Source of the DNA: Anaerolineae bacterium
GTDB taxonomy: Bacteria; Chloroflexota; Anaerolineae; Anaerolineales; UBA4823
NCBI GenBank assembly: GCA_003327455.1
Contig: QOQU01000004.1
Location: 310,001 to 374,000 of the forward strand
Length of the DNA stretch: 64,000 nt
Direction: 5' to 3'
Shown here: one piece after another, positions 33,561 through 41,782 of the stretch
How positions within the stretch are numbered: position 1 is the first letter of the stretch
How the letters are laid out: each line of letters opens with the position of its first letter
The notes under the pieces: generated by a model
The model's input: the letters and a program-made list of their open reading frames with translations, nothing else
Told to the model about the DNA's origin: nothing
Database searches by the model: none
Program-made: the position numbers and the translations under genes

Positions 33561-33704
33561 AACCATCCTGCCATCCTGAAGTCAATTCGAATATCCAATG
33601 TTAGCATGGTTGTGAAGGTCCATCAAGCTGTTAAACAGGATAAAAGAATGATACAATGTAGTTCAGACCGGCTGCTGTAACTTTCTACTCTTATTGTTCA
33701 TCCA

Positions 33705-34316
33705 ATGGTTAACGAGAAACAAGACCAACCCCTTTCCATTGAAGCTTTGCGGCGCGGCGACCGGGCTGAATTCGCTCGCATGGTCGAACGATATGATGCT
33801 TATATCTATCGTCTGGCGATGCGAATTCTCGGTAATCCCCAGGATGCCGAGGATGTACTGCAAGAAACTTTCATCAAAGCCTATAAGCACTTACCCGACT
33901 TCGATGGTCGCTCGAGCCTTTCTACGTGGTTATACCGCATTGCGACGAATGAAGCCTTGATGCTCCTGCGGAAAGAAAAGGGCGGGATGGTTTCTTTAGA
34001 TGAACCAAATTCGAATGACGAAGAGGATATTGAGCCAATTCAAATCGTCGATTGGTGTTGCTTACCGGAAGAGATGTTGATGAACGCCGAAACCAGAAAA
34101 ATGCTCGAACAAGCACTTGCCAGATTGTCCCCCGCCCTACGAGTGGTTCTCGTGCTGCGCGATTGGCAAGGATTGTCAACCCGAGAGACCAGTGAAATTT
34201 TACAAATCAGCGAAGAGGCAGTTAAGACGCGCCTCTCGCGGGCGCGCCTGCAACTGCGCCAGTGGCTCTCAGAGTATTTTCACCAACAATATGGCCTGGA
34301 GAACTTAGCCCCATGA
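33705..34316 (+). CDS. ECF-type RNA polymerase sigma factor
   Basis: A 203-residue sigma-70 family protein with region 2 (about 17-85: YRLAMRILGNPQDAEDVLQETFIKAY and the STWLYRIATNEAL promoter-melting segment) and region 4 (about 130-185: LSPALRVVLVLRDWQGLSTRETSEIL, then AVKTRLSRARLQLR). Spacing and length fit the RpoE-like ECF group. The stop overlaps the start of an anti-sigma gene by ATGA, so it is probably held inactive until a signal arrives. The target promoters are not identified. Confidence 0.93.
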   Translation: MVNEKQDQPLSIEALRRGDRAEFARMVERYDAYIYRLAMRILGNPQDAEDVLQETFIKAYKHLPDFDGRSSLSTWLYRIATNEALMLLRKEKGGMVSLDEPNSNDEEDIEPIQIVDWCCLPEEMLMNAETRKMLEQALARLSPALRVVLVLRDWQGLSTRETSEILQISEEAVKTRLSRARLQLRQWLSEYFHQQYGLENLAP

Positions 34317-34576
34317 GCGATCAGCGTCCCTCCTGCCGTGAAATGCTCAGTTCTCTCTCTGATTACCTGGATGGAGAGCTGGAATCCGAGCTTTGTGCTG
34401 CCATTGAAAGCCATCTGGCAGAATGTGAAAATTGCCGTATCGTCGTGGACACCCTGCGAAAGACCATCACCCTCTATCGCCAACACGCCAAGGAAGAACT
34501 TCCCCTGCCCGAAGATGTGCGCTTTCGCCTGTTCAAACGCCTTAACCTCGAAGATTTCTTGAAAAATGCAGGTTAA
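34313..34576 (+). CDS. Zinc-binding anti-sigma factor
   Basis: An 87-residue cytoplasmic protein with the ZAS motif HLAECENC (HXXXCXXC), preceded by a helix with a conserved upstream cysteine (SCREMLSSLSDYLDGELE). There is no membrane helix, so it resembles soluble redox-sensing anti-sigma factors of the RsrA type. Loss of zinc on oxidation could release the sigma factor. Its gene overlaps the sigma gene by 4 nt, and disulfide-handling genes follow, which fits redox control; this is inferred. Confidence 0.85.
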   Translation: MSDQRPSCREMLSSLSDYLDGELESELCAAIESHLAECENCRIVVDTLRKTITLYRQHAKEELPLPEDVRFRLFKRLNLEDFLKNAG

Positions 34577-34611
34577 GTAACGTTTTCTGCAAGCAGTGCA
34601 TCTATAAGCAT

Positions 34612-34800
34612 GTGGAAGATAAAATCATCAGGCTCGCTTTGAATCTGGCATTGCCAGAGAAAGAAGAAACATCTCCGCAGAAACCACCTCAGGCTGGCGA
34701 TTGGTGTCCGAAATGCCGGAGCGAGCGCCTGGATTATGATGGGACACTGACACTGGTCTGTCCGAGGTGCGGCGTGCTGGAAGGAGGTTGTTTTACCTGA
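34612..34800 (+). CDS. Small zinc-ribbon protein
   Basis: A 62-residue protein starting at GTG 34612 (an ATG in another frame overlaps it). The C-terminal half has two pairs of cysteines, WCPKCRSERLDYDG and LVCPRCGV, as in zinc ribbons. No other domain is seen, and the ribosome-binding site is weak, so expression is less certain than for the neighbours. It lies between the anti-sigma factor and the disulfide oxidoreductase on the same strand. Confidence 0.55.
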   Translation: MEDKIIRLALNLALPEKEETSPQKPPQAGDWCPKCRSERLDYDGTLTLVCPRCGVLEGGCFT

Positions 34801-34914
34801 TAGCTTTCTCCCCTCCGGGTGAGGGTAGTCAGAGAACAGGAAGGGTTTCGAGAAACACATTCCACTCGAGCAAGTGAAAATTTTAGAAGATTTTTTAAAT
34901 TCAGGAAGGAAGAT

Positions 34915-35595
34915 ATGAACCAACAATTACTAGATGAAGAAATCCGCAGTCAAGTACGCGAGGTTTTCAATGATCTGAATCAGGATATTGCAGTTTTGTT
35001 TTTTGGGAAGGAACAGGATTGCGATACGTGTGCAGATACCTACCAACTGTTGCAAGAGGTCAGTGAGCTTTCAGATAAAATCCATCTGGCAAGATACGAC
35101 CTTGAACTGGATGCTGAGACCGCCAGGCGTTATAACGTGGATAAGGCGCCAGGCATCGTCATCGCTGCCAAAGACGGCGATCAGATCATTGATTACGGTG
35201 TGCGCTATGCCGGCATTCCAGCCGGGCATGAATTTAGCTCGCTGATCCATGATTTTCTGCTGGTTTCAGGACGCGATTCGGGCTTATCTCAACAAACCCG
35301 TGATCTGCTCAAAAAGGTCAACCAGCCGGTGTTGTTACAGGTCTTTGTAACCCCCTCCTGCCCTTATTGTCCGCGGGCGGTGGTGCTTGCCCATCAGATG
35401 GCAATGGAGCATCCTTTGATTCAATCGGAGATGGTCGAGGCTATCGAGTTCCCTGAGCTATCCGATCGCTTTGGGGTCAGTGGCGTCCCTCAGACAACGA
35501 TCAACGAAGGAGCCGGGACAATCGTTGGAGCCGTACCTGAAGAACATCTTCTGGCAGAAATCCTGCGGGTGGTTGGTAAAAAAGCCGAGGCTTGA
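34915..35595 (+). CDS. Protein disulfide oxidoreductase (PDO), two thioredoxin folds
   Basis: A 226-residue cytoplasmic protein made of two glutaredoxin-like units, each with a CXXC site: CDTC (36-39) and CPYC (149-152, in FVTPSCPYCPRAV). The cis-proline loops are KAPGIV and GVPQTTI. PDO proteins form and reshuffle disulfides inside the cytoplasm and are typical of thermophilic bacteria and archaea. The start follows AGGAAGGA. An ECF sigma/zinc anti-sigma pair lies upstream, and a TlpA-like thioredoxin and OsmC lie downstream, together a thiol-handling cluster. Confidence 0.9.
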   Translation: MNQQLLDEEIRSQVREVFNDLNQDIAVLFFGKEQDCDTCADTYQLLQEVSELSDKIHLARYDLELDAETARRYNVDKAPGIVIAAKDGDQIIDYGVRYAGIPAGHEFSSLIHDFLLVSGRDSGLSQQTRDLLKKVNQPVLLQVFVTPSCPYCPRAVVLAHQMAMEHPLIQSEMVEAIEFPELSDRFGVSGVPQTTINEGAGTIVGAVPEEHLLAEILRVVGKKAEA

Positions 35596-35601
35596 AACTA
35601 G

Positions 35602-35816
35602 CTCCCCTCGCCCCGTGGGAGAGGGGACGGGGGTGAGGGCATCCTCCCCTCGCCAAAAAGACGAGGGGACGGGGGTGAGGGCCTCCCCTGGCGTGCCGAG
35701 ACACCTGGGCGCATTTATCCTTATCCCTCACCCTAACCCTCTCCCTAAGCGAGAGGGAATCCATCTCCCCTCGCCCTTCGGGAGAGGGGACGGGGGTGAG
35801 GGCCTCCCCTCGCCCT
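35602..35816. repeat. Second block of CTCCCCTCG / GGGTGAGGG palindromic repeats
   Basis: Copies start at 35602, 35644 and about 35765, with an inverted one near 35725 (CCCTCACCCTAACCCTC). The sequence closely matches the block at 32401-32603, including GAGAGGGAATCCATCTCCCC. It lies between the PDO gene and the TlpA-like gene and shows no coding content. Confidence 0.8.
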
Positions 35817-35853
35817 CAGACAATAACCTTAACCCGGTGAGGTTAGCAGGACG

Positions 35854-36441
35854 ATGAAGCGGAGAAAATCATCCAAATCTACGTTATCCTCCTCAAACCG
35901 CAAAGCGTTCAGCTTGAGCCTGGTGGGGCTTGGTTTGATCTTGATTGGTGTAGCAGCTTTTTACCTGCTCTTCAACACCGATGGGAGCGTTAGCGCGGGT
36001 GAAGCCAGTGCTCGACCGGCCGAATTGAATCGCACCGCGCCAGATTTAACGCTAAGGGACTTAGAGGGCAATCCGGTCTCCTTAGCAGATTACCGCGGAC
36101 AGGTGGTATTGGTTAACAATTGGGCAACCTGGTGTCCTCCCTGCCGGGCCGAGATGCCGGTTCTCGAAGCCTATTATCAGGCACACCACCAGAAAGGATT
36201 TGTCATTCTGGCAATCGAAGCTGGCGACCCGGTCGAGGAAGTGCGCGCCTTCGTGAGCCAGTATGGACTGAGCTTTCCGGTTTTACTCGACCCCGATGGG
36301 CATTCCCTGGCTGCCTTTGGCAACCCGGCTTTGCCAAACACCTATATCATTGACCGGCAGGGAAGGGTTCGGCTGGCATGGACAGGAGCGGTGAACCGAA
36401 AAACCTTGGAGACTTATCTTACCCCTTTACTGGAGGAGTGA
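35854..36441 (+). CDS. TlpA/ResA-like membrane-anchored thiol-disulfide oxidoreductase
   Basis: A 195-residue protein. A basic N-terminus and one membrane helix (about 22-43) are followed by an extracytoplasmic thioredoxin-like domain (about 60-193). The active site is NWATWCPPCRAEMPV, and ALPNTYIIDRQG contains the cis-proline. Such proteins reduce disulfides outside the membrane, often for cytochrome c maturation, which the multiheme cytochromes in this genome need. OsmC follows 6 nt later. Confidence 0.9.
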   Translation: MKRRKSSKSTLSSSNRKAFSLSLVGLGLILIGVAAFYLLFNTDGSVSAGEASARPAELNRTAPDLTLRDLEGNPVSLADYRGQVVLVNNWATWCPPCRAEMPVLEAYYQAHHQKGFVILAIEAGDPVEEVRAFVSQYGLSFPVLLDPDGHSLAAFGNPALPNTYIIDRQGRVRLAWTGAVNRKTLETYLTPLLEE

Positions 36442-36447
36442 ACGGCT

Positions 36448-36918
36448 ATGCAAGTTGAGGTTACCTGGAAAGGAAGACTCTCCTTTGACGGAAAGGCAGA
36501 AAGCGGGTTTACCGTCCCTTTAGGCTCCACCCCTGACGTGGGTGGAGACAACGACGGCTTTCGCCCGATGGAACTGATGGCTCTCAGCCTGGCTGGTTGT
36601 ACGGCAATGGACGTGATCTCGATTTTGAGCAAGAAACGGCAGGCAGTCAGCGATTTTCGAGTTGCAGTCCGTACCGAGCGGGCTGCCGAGCATCCCAAAG
36701 TCTTCACCCAAGCCACCATTGAATATCACATCAGCGGCAAGGGAGTTCAGGAGGAGGCAGTCGTGCGCGCCATCGAGCTTTCGGCAACCCGCTATTGTCC
36801 GGCACAGGCCATGCTGAAACAAGTCTTCCCCATTGATTTGATCTATTTTATTTACGAGGAAGAAGACGGATCGAAAAAGTTCATTACCCAGGGGAGATAC
36901 CAGCCTGCGCTTACTTGA
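36448..36918 (+). CDS. OsmC/Ohr-family protein
   Basis: A 156-residue cytoplasmic protein of the OsmC family, whose members reduce organic hydroperoxides with a cysteine pair. FRPMELMALSLAGCTAMDVIS holds the first cysteine and ATRYCPAQAML the second, both at the positions expected for OsmC. It starts 6 nt after the TlpA-like gene. Its 3' end overlaps that of the convergent methyltransferase gene by 8 nt. Confidence 0.92.
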   Translation: MQVEVTWKGRLSFDGKAESGFTVPLGSTPDVGGDNDGFRPMELMALSLAGCTAMDVISILSKKRQAVSDFRVAVRTERAAEHPKVFTQATIEYHISGKGVQEEAVVRAIELSATRYCPAQAMLKQVFPIDLIYFIYEEEDGSKKFITQGRYQPALT

Positions 36919-37828
36919 TAGCTAAAACGCCAAACGCCTGGGGCTTGCGAATGACTCGGCTGAAGCCCGCCTCGAGCAAGCGTCGGATCACCCCGCGCAA
37001 AAGACCGGCACCCATCTTGCTCTGCAGGTCGCCGATGTAGTGAAACATGCGCCCGCGTTCCCGCAAGACGCGCACACAATGGCGGTAAAATTCGCTGGAG
37101 TAGAGTTCTCCGGCCAGGCTAAAAGTAGGAGGGTCATGCAGGATCAGGCTAAAGTGATTGCCCGGCAGATCTTGAATGACCTCAAAGACATCCCCAATCA
37201 CCAGGCGAATCCTGGGATTCTCGAATAGCTCTTTCGACCACGGGTTTTGGCGGGCAATCTCGATCACCGCTGGCTCGATCTCGATGGTCATCACCTCCTG
37301 GGCAGTTTTTGCAGCCTGAATGGCGGTATAGCCCAGTCCGGTAGCGGTATCGAGAATCGCTCCGTAAGCGCCACCGGCAGCTTTGAGCTTGCGTTGCGTA
37401 TCCTGCCAGGGGTCGATGTCTTTGATGCGGTGCATCGGAAGACCGCCAAGCAACAGAGCAGGCGCGGCGTTGGTTGGCATCAAGCCGATGGTGAGATCGG
37501 AGCTTTGTCCAATCAGGCGCAGAGGGTGCGGAATGTTCTGCTCGATCCGATAGCAAGTGGTTTGGTTTTCGCCAATCTGGCGCAGGACTTCCCAGTCCAG
37601 TTGTTGACCATCTGGCAATAGAACGCCTTGCGGTTGCAGGCTGACCTGGCAGGTGCTGATCCCTAAATCTAAAGAGACTTCAGCGCGCTCTTTGCCTTGT
37701 TGAAACTGGTGCAGCAAAGCCTGCGCGATTTGCCAGGTCAGGATGGGAGGCTGGGTTAACGGTGACATTTGCCTGGAGGAATCCCTTCGCCGTGGCAGGT
37801 CGTCCCAAACGAGGTCCAGGGAAAGCAT
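36911..37828 (-). CDS. Predicted SAM-dependent methyltransferase or spermidine-synthase-fold protein
   Basis: A 305-residue protein. Residues about 1-125 form a beta-rich N-terminal domain. A Rossmann domain follows, with motif I LDTATGLGYTAIQAA, an acidic residue after strand 2 (MTIEIEPAVIEIARQNP), LVIGDVFEV and LILHDPPTFSLAGELYS. The HDPPTFS motif resembles both DNA/RNA methyltransferases and spermidine-synthase-like proteins. AAGGAGG lies about 6 nt upstream of the ATG at 37828. The substrate is unknown. Confidence 0.75.
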   Translation of the reverse strand: MLSLDLVWDDLPRRRDSSRQMSPLTQPPILTWQIAQALLHQFQQGKERAEVSLDLGISTCQVSLQPQGVLLPDGQQLDWEVLRQIGENQTTCYRIEQNIPHPLRLIGQSSDLTIGLMPTNAAPALLLGGLPMHRIKDIDPWQDTQRKLKAAGGAYGAILDTATGLGYTAIQAAKTAQEVMTIEIEPAVIEIARQNPWSKELFENPRIRLVIGDVFEVIQDLPGNHFSLILHDPPTFSLAGELYSSEFYRHCVRVLRERGRMFHYIGDLQSKMGAGLLRGVIRRLLEAGFSRVIRKPQAFGVLAIK

Positions 37829-37859
37829 CCCTTCCTCCTTTCGTGGCAGAGAAAATGGA

Positions 37860-38237
37860 TCATTCGATGAAAATTTCGACGTGTTCCCCGTCTTCCTCGT
37901 CGTAAACGTCGATCAACTTGCCCTGGGCGCCTTCCTGGATAGCCGCTATGAGTTCATCGAAGGCGACATCTGGAGCATACTTTGAGGCAATGTTCAATCC
38001 AACATCCACCAGACCGATGGGTAAATTGACCGAGGCTTTGGGCTTGCCGGTTGCCATATCAGTAACGCGCACCCTTAGCCAGCGGGCTTTATCGCCCGGC
38101 GGACGGGTGAAATTGCGCGTTCGAGCGCTTTTTTCTCCTGCACTGAGGGCGGCAAGCAGTTTTGCCCCTTCTTCGGCGGTGATTTTGCCTTCGTCAATCA
38201 TCTTGAGGATGCGCATCCGTTCTTCTGAAGAGACCAT
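37860..38237 (-). CDS. SHOCT-like domain protein
   Basis: A 125-residue protein. The N-terminal helical hairpin EERMRILKMIDEGKITAEEG, ending in AKLLAAL, is a SHOCT-like module. A mixed alpha/beta domain (about 45-125) follows, with an acidic end (DVYDEEDGEHVEIFIE). The start at 38237 is supported by AAAGGAG 7-8 nt upstream. It is the third gene of a run in which all three proteins carry the same module, so they may interact. The function is unknown; similar proteins in Firmicutes (YvlB/LiaX group) relate to envelope stress. Confidence 0.78.
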   Translation of the reverse strand: MVSSEERMRILKMIDEGKITAEEGAKLLAALSAGEKSARTRNFTRPPGDKARWLRVRVTDMATGKPKASVNLPIGLVDVGLNIASKYAPDVAFDELIAAIQEGAQGKLIDVYDEEDGEHVEIFIE

Positions 38238-38250
38238 GAGCCCACTCCTT

Positions 38251-39474
38251 TCAAGCATCGCCCTCGAGGGCAGCCAGTAGTTTCTCTGCCTCTGCAACGC
38301 TAATCTTCTTTTGTTCCAGCATTTTCAGGATAAACAGACGTTCTTCGTAAATTGCCTCCGAGCCAGTCTTTTCGTCTGTTGGCTCTCGTTTGCGGCCGAA
38401 GCCAAACTTTTCGATAAAACTGAGTTTGGCCCTCTGTTCCGAACGGCGTTGCGCTTCGGCAAGCTTTTGCTCCATCCTTTCCTGGGCCCGGCGCATTTTC
38501 TCTTGCAGGCGTGCGCCGGGGTCTCGGGCAGCAAACGGAGGGGGCTCCGGTGGCTCTACCGGCACAGCAGCCGCAGCGCCCAATCTGCCCATCTGTTCTG
38601 CAAAGCGATCCATCTGCTCTTGAAAGGCATCGAGTTGAGTTTGAAACTGACGGCGAACTCTTTCAGAAATCTGGTTCACTTCTTCGTTGAAGATTGCATC
38701 GAGATCTTCTTCCTCCTCAAGGATCGCCTGGCGGACGATGAAGACGATTTTGCCTCCAGCCTGAAGGTCGAAAGGGTAAAGTCCTTCTCCGATAGTTGTC
38801 TGATGCGTTGTCTCGGTGAGGTGCTTCTTTTCCCCCGCCTGGATCAGGTGGATGTCCCGTGCTCCGCTGACCAGGCTAAGCCGTGGCTGGAGGGCATCCG
38901 AAACTTCGCAGTGAATCGCCCCCCCGGCCTTCAGGGTTACCTCGCGACCGTTGAAGACATTCCATTCAACGCGTGCGAAACCACCAACGGTTGCCTGTAA
39001 GGAGGCGCTCAAGTTGCGTCCATCGAGGTTGCCGCCCACTTGCCCGAAAACAATCTCTCCTCCCACATGGCGGGCGATCACACTGCCTCCCACACTCTGG
39101 CAGTTAATCGAACCCAACACATCTTTGACCATCAGGCTGCCGTTGACTGCTCCAAGCGAAAGATTGGCAATACTGCGACAGACCAGAGAACCGCCAACCT
39201 GCTCAATTCGCAGGTCGCTATCCAGGTACTTCAGGCGCAGATTGCCATTAACCTGTCCGATCTGGAGACGGGCTGCGCGTGGCACGCGCAAGACACAATC
39301 GGTCGCCGTTCGCAAGAGAATGCCATCTTCTTTCTCGACCAGTTCACTATGCTCATCATCGCTGCTGATGAAGATCTCACTTCTCATCCAGCCTTTGATC
39401 TGTAAACTTCCGCCAACCTTTTCGATCTGGACGGAGGGAGTTAATCCCAGGGTTTTTTGATAGATAGTTTTCAT
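38251..39474 (-). CDS. DUF4097-type beta-helix protein with coiled coil and C-terminal SHOCT-like module
   Basis: A 407-residue protein. Residues about 1-215 contain repeated short turns (VGGSLQIKG, VNGNLRLKYL, VGGSLVCRS, VNGSLMVKD, VGGSVIARH, VGGNLDGRN), each about 20 residues, as in DUF4097 and other parallel beta-helix proteins. A coiled coil follows (about 258-290 and 320-360, rich in E, Q and R) with a proline-rich break. The end is EERLFILKMLEQKKISVAEA plus EKLLAAL, the same module as in the neighbours. There is no signal peptide. An envelope-stress or scaffolding role is possible but unproven. Confidence 0.78.
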   Translation of the reverse strand: MKTIYQKTLGLTPSVQIEKVGGSLQIKGWMRSEIFISSDDEHSELVEKEDGILLRTATDCVLRVPRAARLQIGQVNGNLRLKYLDSDLRIEQVGGSLVCRSIANLSLGAVNGSLMVKDVLGSINCQSVGGSVIARHVGGEIVFGQVGGNLDGRNLSASLQATVGGFARVEWNVFNGREVTLKAGGAIHCEVSDALQPRLSLVSGARDIHLIQAGEKKHLTETTHQTTIGEGLYPFDLQAGGKIVFIVRQAILEEEEDLDAIFNEEVNQISERVRRQFQTQLDAFQEQMDRFAEQMGRLGAAAAVPVEPPEPPPFAARDPGARLQEKMRRAQERMEQKLAEAQRRSEQRAKLSFIEKFGFGRKREPTDEKTGSEAIYEERLFILKMLEQKKISVAEAEKLLAALEGDA

Positions 39475-39863
39475 TCTTCGCCTCCTTCTTCTAAGAGACG
39501 CAAAGCTTCCTGAACGCCAATCTCCCCTTTTTCAAGGGCTTGCAATACTTGTTGGCGCTGGACTGGCGTTCGGAGCGGTTGATTCTCCTCTGCGCCGTAG
39601 GGCTCATAGCCCAAAGCGCGGATGATCTCATGCAGGCGGTTGCGAATGGTCGGATAGGACAAACCGATCTCCGTTTCCATAGACTTGATTTTGCCTTCAC
39701 AGCGGATAAACGTTTTGACGAATTGCCATTGCTCCGGGCTAAGGTTCGCAAAAGCCGGCTGACGGAAACGGCCTTCAAAGACAGTTTCACAGCCCTGACA
39801 CTCGAAGCGGGTGATCATGAGTTCACCCTGACACAATGGGCAGGTCGTAGGCATTTCGGCCAT
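39471..39863 (-). CDS. DUF2089-family zinc-ribbon/HTH regulator
   Basis: A 130-residue protein. The N-terminal zinc ribbon has TCPLCQG and FECQGCETVFEG. The middle is a helix-turn-helix (LSPEQWQFVKTFIRCEGKIKS, SYPTIRNRLHEIIRALGY). The C-terminal hairpin LQALEKGEIGVQEALRLLEE resembles the SHOCT-like module of the next two proteins. It is probably the transcriptional regulator of this three-gene operon. Its stop overlaps the next start by 4 nt. ATG 39863 has AGGAT upstream. Confidence 0.82.
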   Translation of the reverse strand: MAEMPTTCPLCQGELMITRFECQGCETVFEGRFRQPAFANLSPEQWQFVKTFIRCEGKIKSMETEIGLSYPTIRNRLHEIIRALGYEPYGAEENQPLRTPVQRQQVLQALEKGEIGVQEALRLLEEGGEE

Positions 39864-39902
39864 GGTATCTATCCTCAATAAACATAACTTGATCTATATA
39901 AA

Positions 39903-39930
39903 ATTATATCAAATAATTTAATATTTACAA
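39903..39930 (-). promoter_or_regulatory. Promoter of the DUF2089-DUF4097-SHOCT operon
   Basis: On the minus strand, TTGTAA (39930-39925) and TATAAT (39908-39903) are spaced by 16 nt in an AT-rich stretch. The adjoining segment TTGATCTATAT...ATTATATCAA (39888-39911) is partly palindromic and may be the regulator's binding site. Confidence 0.6.
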
Positions 39931-39986
39931 GATATAAATTTAGCCAAACTTAAAGTATAAGTTAATATTTTCAAACCTCAATTACA

Positions 39987-40540
39987 CCTCTGGGCTTCCG
40001 GACGTCCCATCCGAAACACCTCTGGGCTTTCGGGCGTCTCGCCCGATCTGCTCCGATCAATCACCCCCTGGGCATTTGGTTATCTCGCCCAACTCGCTCC
40101 AAACCCGCTTCTACCCCTCAGGGTAATAAGGTCGGCGATCAAGCCCTGAATGGACTGGCGGACGGGATGTCCACAAACCCAGTGTTCCCCGCTACGCCGG
40201 CAGTCTTGCCCGCTATATATTTCGCCACCCTTCCGAAATCAAAACTGATCTCTGACCTGCCCAGATTAGTTATTGCTGGGCGAAATGGACTGCGCCCAAC
40301 GCAAACTGCCAATGTCCGCCATACAAGGTGTTTTTTGGAAATCGGTAATGGATTTTATCGTTTGGCATGGGATGGACAAGGCGGCAGTCAGGATTTCGGG
40401 TTCAGCCGCCGGCAGTCAGACAGGAGACAACTCCAAACGTACCGTCAGGCTTGCCTGATATCCGCCGCCTTACCTGACTGACCAGAAGGTCGGTGGTAAG
40501 CCCGAAAGTACCGCCAGGCTCGCCTGGTATAGCGAGCTGT
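39987..40540. repeat. Gene-free segment with mixed palindromic repeats
   Basis: CCTCTGGGCTTCCGGACGTC and CCTCTGGGCTTTCGGGCGTC are two 32-bp tandem units (39987 and 40019) related to the repeats at 51.45 kb. At 40440-40533 lie hairpins of the 29.2-kb family (CAGGCTTGCCTG, GACCAGAAGGTC, CCAGGCTCGCCTGG). No convincing gene is seen between 39864 and 40684. The short open frames lack ribosome sites and protein-like composition. Confidence 0.65.
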
Positions 40541-40749
40541 GAGGCATGCTTCTGGGAAACGCCATCAAGCTGAAAGTTGACCGTCAAAAAGCCAGACATA
40601 ACCACTCTAACTTTATCCCCCAAGACCCAAAATCTAAAAATCCGTGCTCACAGCCGACCATGCTATAATTTTTCTATCTTGTTATGGCAACTGCCTGGGG
40701 TGTGGAAGGAAAATTCCCCGGCAAGGTCATCCCCTTCAGGAGGCTGTCC

Positions 40750-41751
40750 GTGATCGATCCATCCCTTCCTCTGATAGACCTGCACCGCCATCTGGACGGC
40801 AACGTTCGGCTCAGCACCATTCTCGAACTGGCAGACAAACACGCCGTACCTCTCCCCGCCTGGGATGAAGAGAACTTACGCCCCTTTGTGCAGGTAACCG
40901 AGCCACAGCCGGGGGTGATGGCTTTTCTGGAAAAATTTCGCTATCTGGTAGGTGTGTTGGGGGATTACGATGCCTGTCGGCGGGTCGCCTATGAGAATGT
41001 GCTGGATGCCCAACGGGAAGGGCTGGATTATGTCGAACTGCGCTTCAGCCCCTTGTTCATGGCACAACCGCACGGTCTCGACCCGCAAGGAGTGGTCGAG
41101 GCGGTCATTGATGGTGTAGAAGCCGGGCAACGGGAAACAAGCCTGAAGGTTAATCTGATCGGCATCCTGAGTCGCACCTATGGACAGGAACTTGCCTGGC
41201 AGGAACTGGAAGCTCTGCTGGCATTTGCCGAGAGGCTGGTTGCCGTTGACCTTGCCGGGGACGAGGCGAATTATCCGGGCGAGTGGTTCACCGCGCATCT
41301 TGAGAAAGCTCGCCAGCGGGGCTTGCGCCTGACCGTGCACGCCGGCGAATCGGCCGGTCCGGCCTCGGTCTGGCAGGCAGTGCAACAGTTGCGCGCCGAG
41401 CGTCTCGGTCACGCCGTGCATGCCATCGAAGACCCGCGTCTGATGGACACGCTTGCCGAAAGAGGCATTGGAATTGAAGTCAACCTGACCAGCAATGTGC
41501 AGACCAGCACCGTGAGCAGTTATGCGGCTCACCCGCTGCGCCAGTTCCTCGAAAAAGGTTTGCTGGCGACCATCAATACCGATGACCCCGGCATTAGCGG
41601 CATCGATCTGCGCTATGAGTACGAAGTGGCAGCGCCGGCGGCCGGCTTATCCGCCGCCCAAATCGTCCAGGCTCAGCGCAACGCCCTGACGGTCGCCTTT
41701 TTGAGTCCGACAGAGAAAGAAGCTCTGCTTGCCCGCAAATCGGTGACTTGA
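40750..41751 (+). CDS. add: Adenosine deaminase family protein
   Basis: A 333-residue zinc amidohydrolase that turns adenosine (or a related aminopurine) into inosine. Metal and catalytic motifs are all present: LIDLHRHLDGN (HXH), LTVHAGESAGP, RLGHAVHA and INTDDPGIS. GTG at 40750 is chosen because CAGGAGG lies 6 nt upstream; an ATG at 40684 would add 22 residues without conservation, and lies near the likely transcription start (extended -10 TGCTATAAT near 40661-40669). The next operon's promoter overlaps its stop codon. Confidence 0.9.
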   Translation: MIDPSLPLIDLHRHLDGNVRLSTILELADKHAVPLPAWDEENLRPFVQVTEPQPGVMAFLEKFRYLVGVLGDYDACRRVAYENVLDAQREGLDYVELRFSPLFMAQPHGLDPQGVVEAVIDGVEAGQRETSLKVNLIGILSRTYGQELAWQELEALLAFAERLVAVDLAGDEANYPGEWFTAHLEKARQRGLRLTVHAGESAGPASVWQAVQQLRAERLGHAVHAIEDPRLMDTLAERGIGIEVNLTSNVQTSTVSSYAAHPLRQFLEKGLLATINTDDPGISGIDLRYEYEVAAPAAGLSAAQIVQAQRNALTVAFLSPTEKEALLARKSVT

Positions 41752-41776
41752 CAAACAGCTTGCTTTTCGGTATGAT
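41748..41776 (+). promoter_or_regulatory. Strong promoter of the ECF-hydantoinase operon
   Basis: TTGACA (41748-41753, overlapping the adenosine deaminase stop) and TATGAT (41771-41776) are spaced by exactly 17 nt. Transcription would begin near 41783, leaving a 5' leader of about 350 nt before the first gene. Confidence 0.75.
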
Positions 41777-41782
41777 ACTCTT

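Noticed and set aside
40167-40481. A 104-codon frame in the repeat-rich gap before adenosine deaminase
   Set aside because: It runs through palindromic repeats, shows no domain and no ribosome site.
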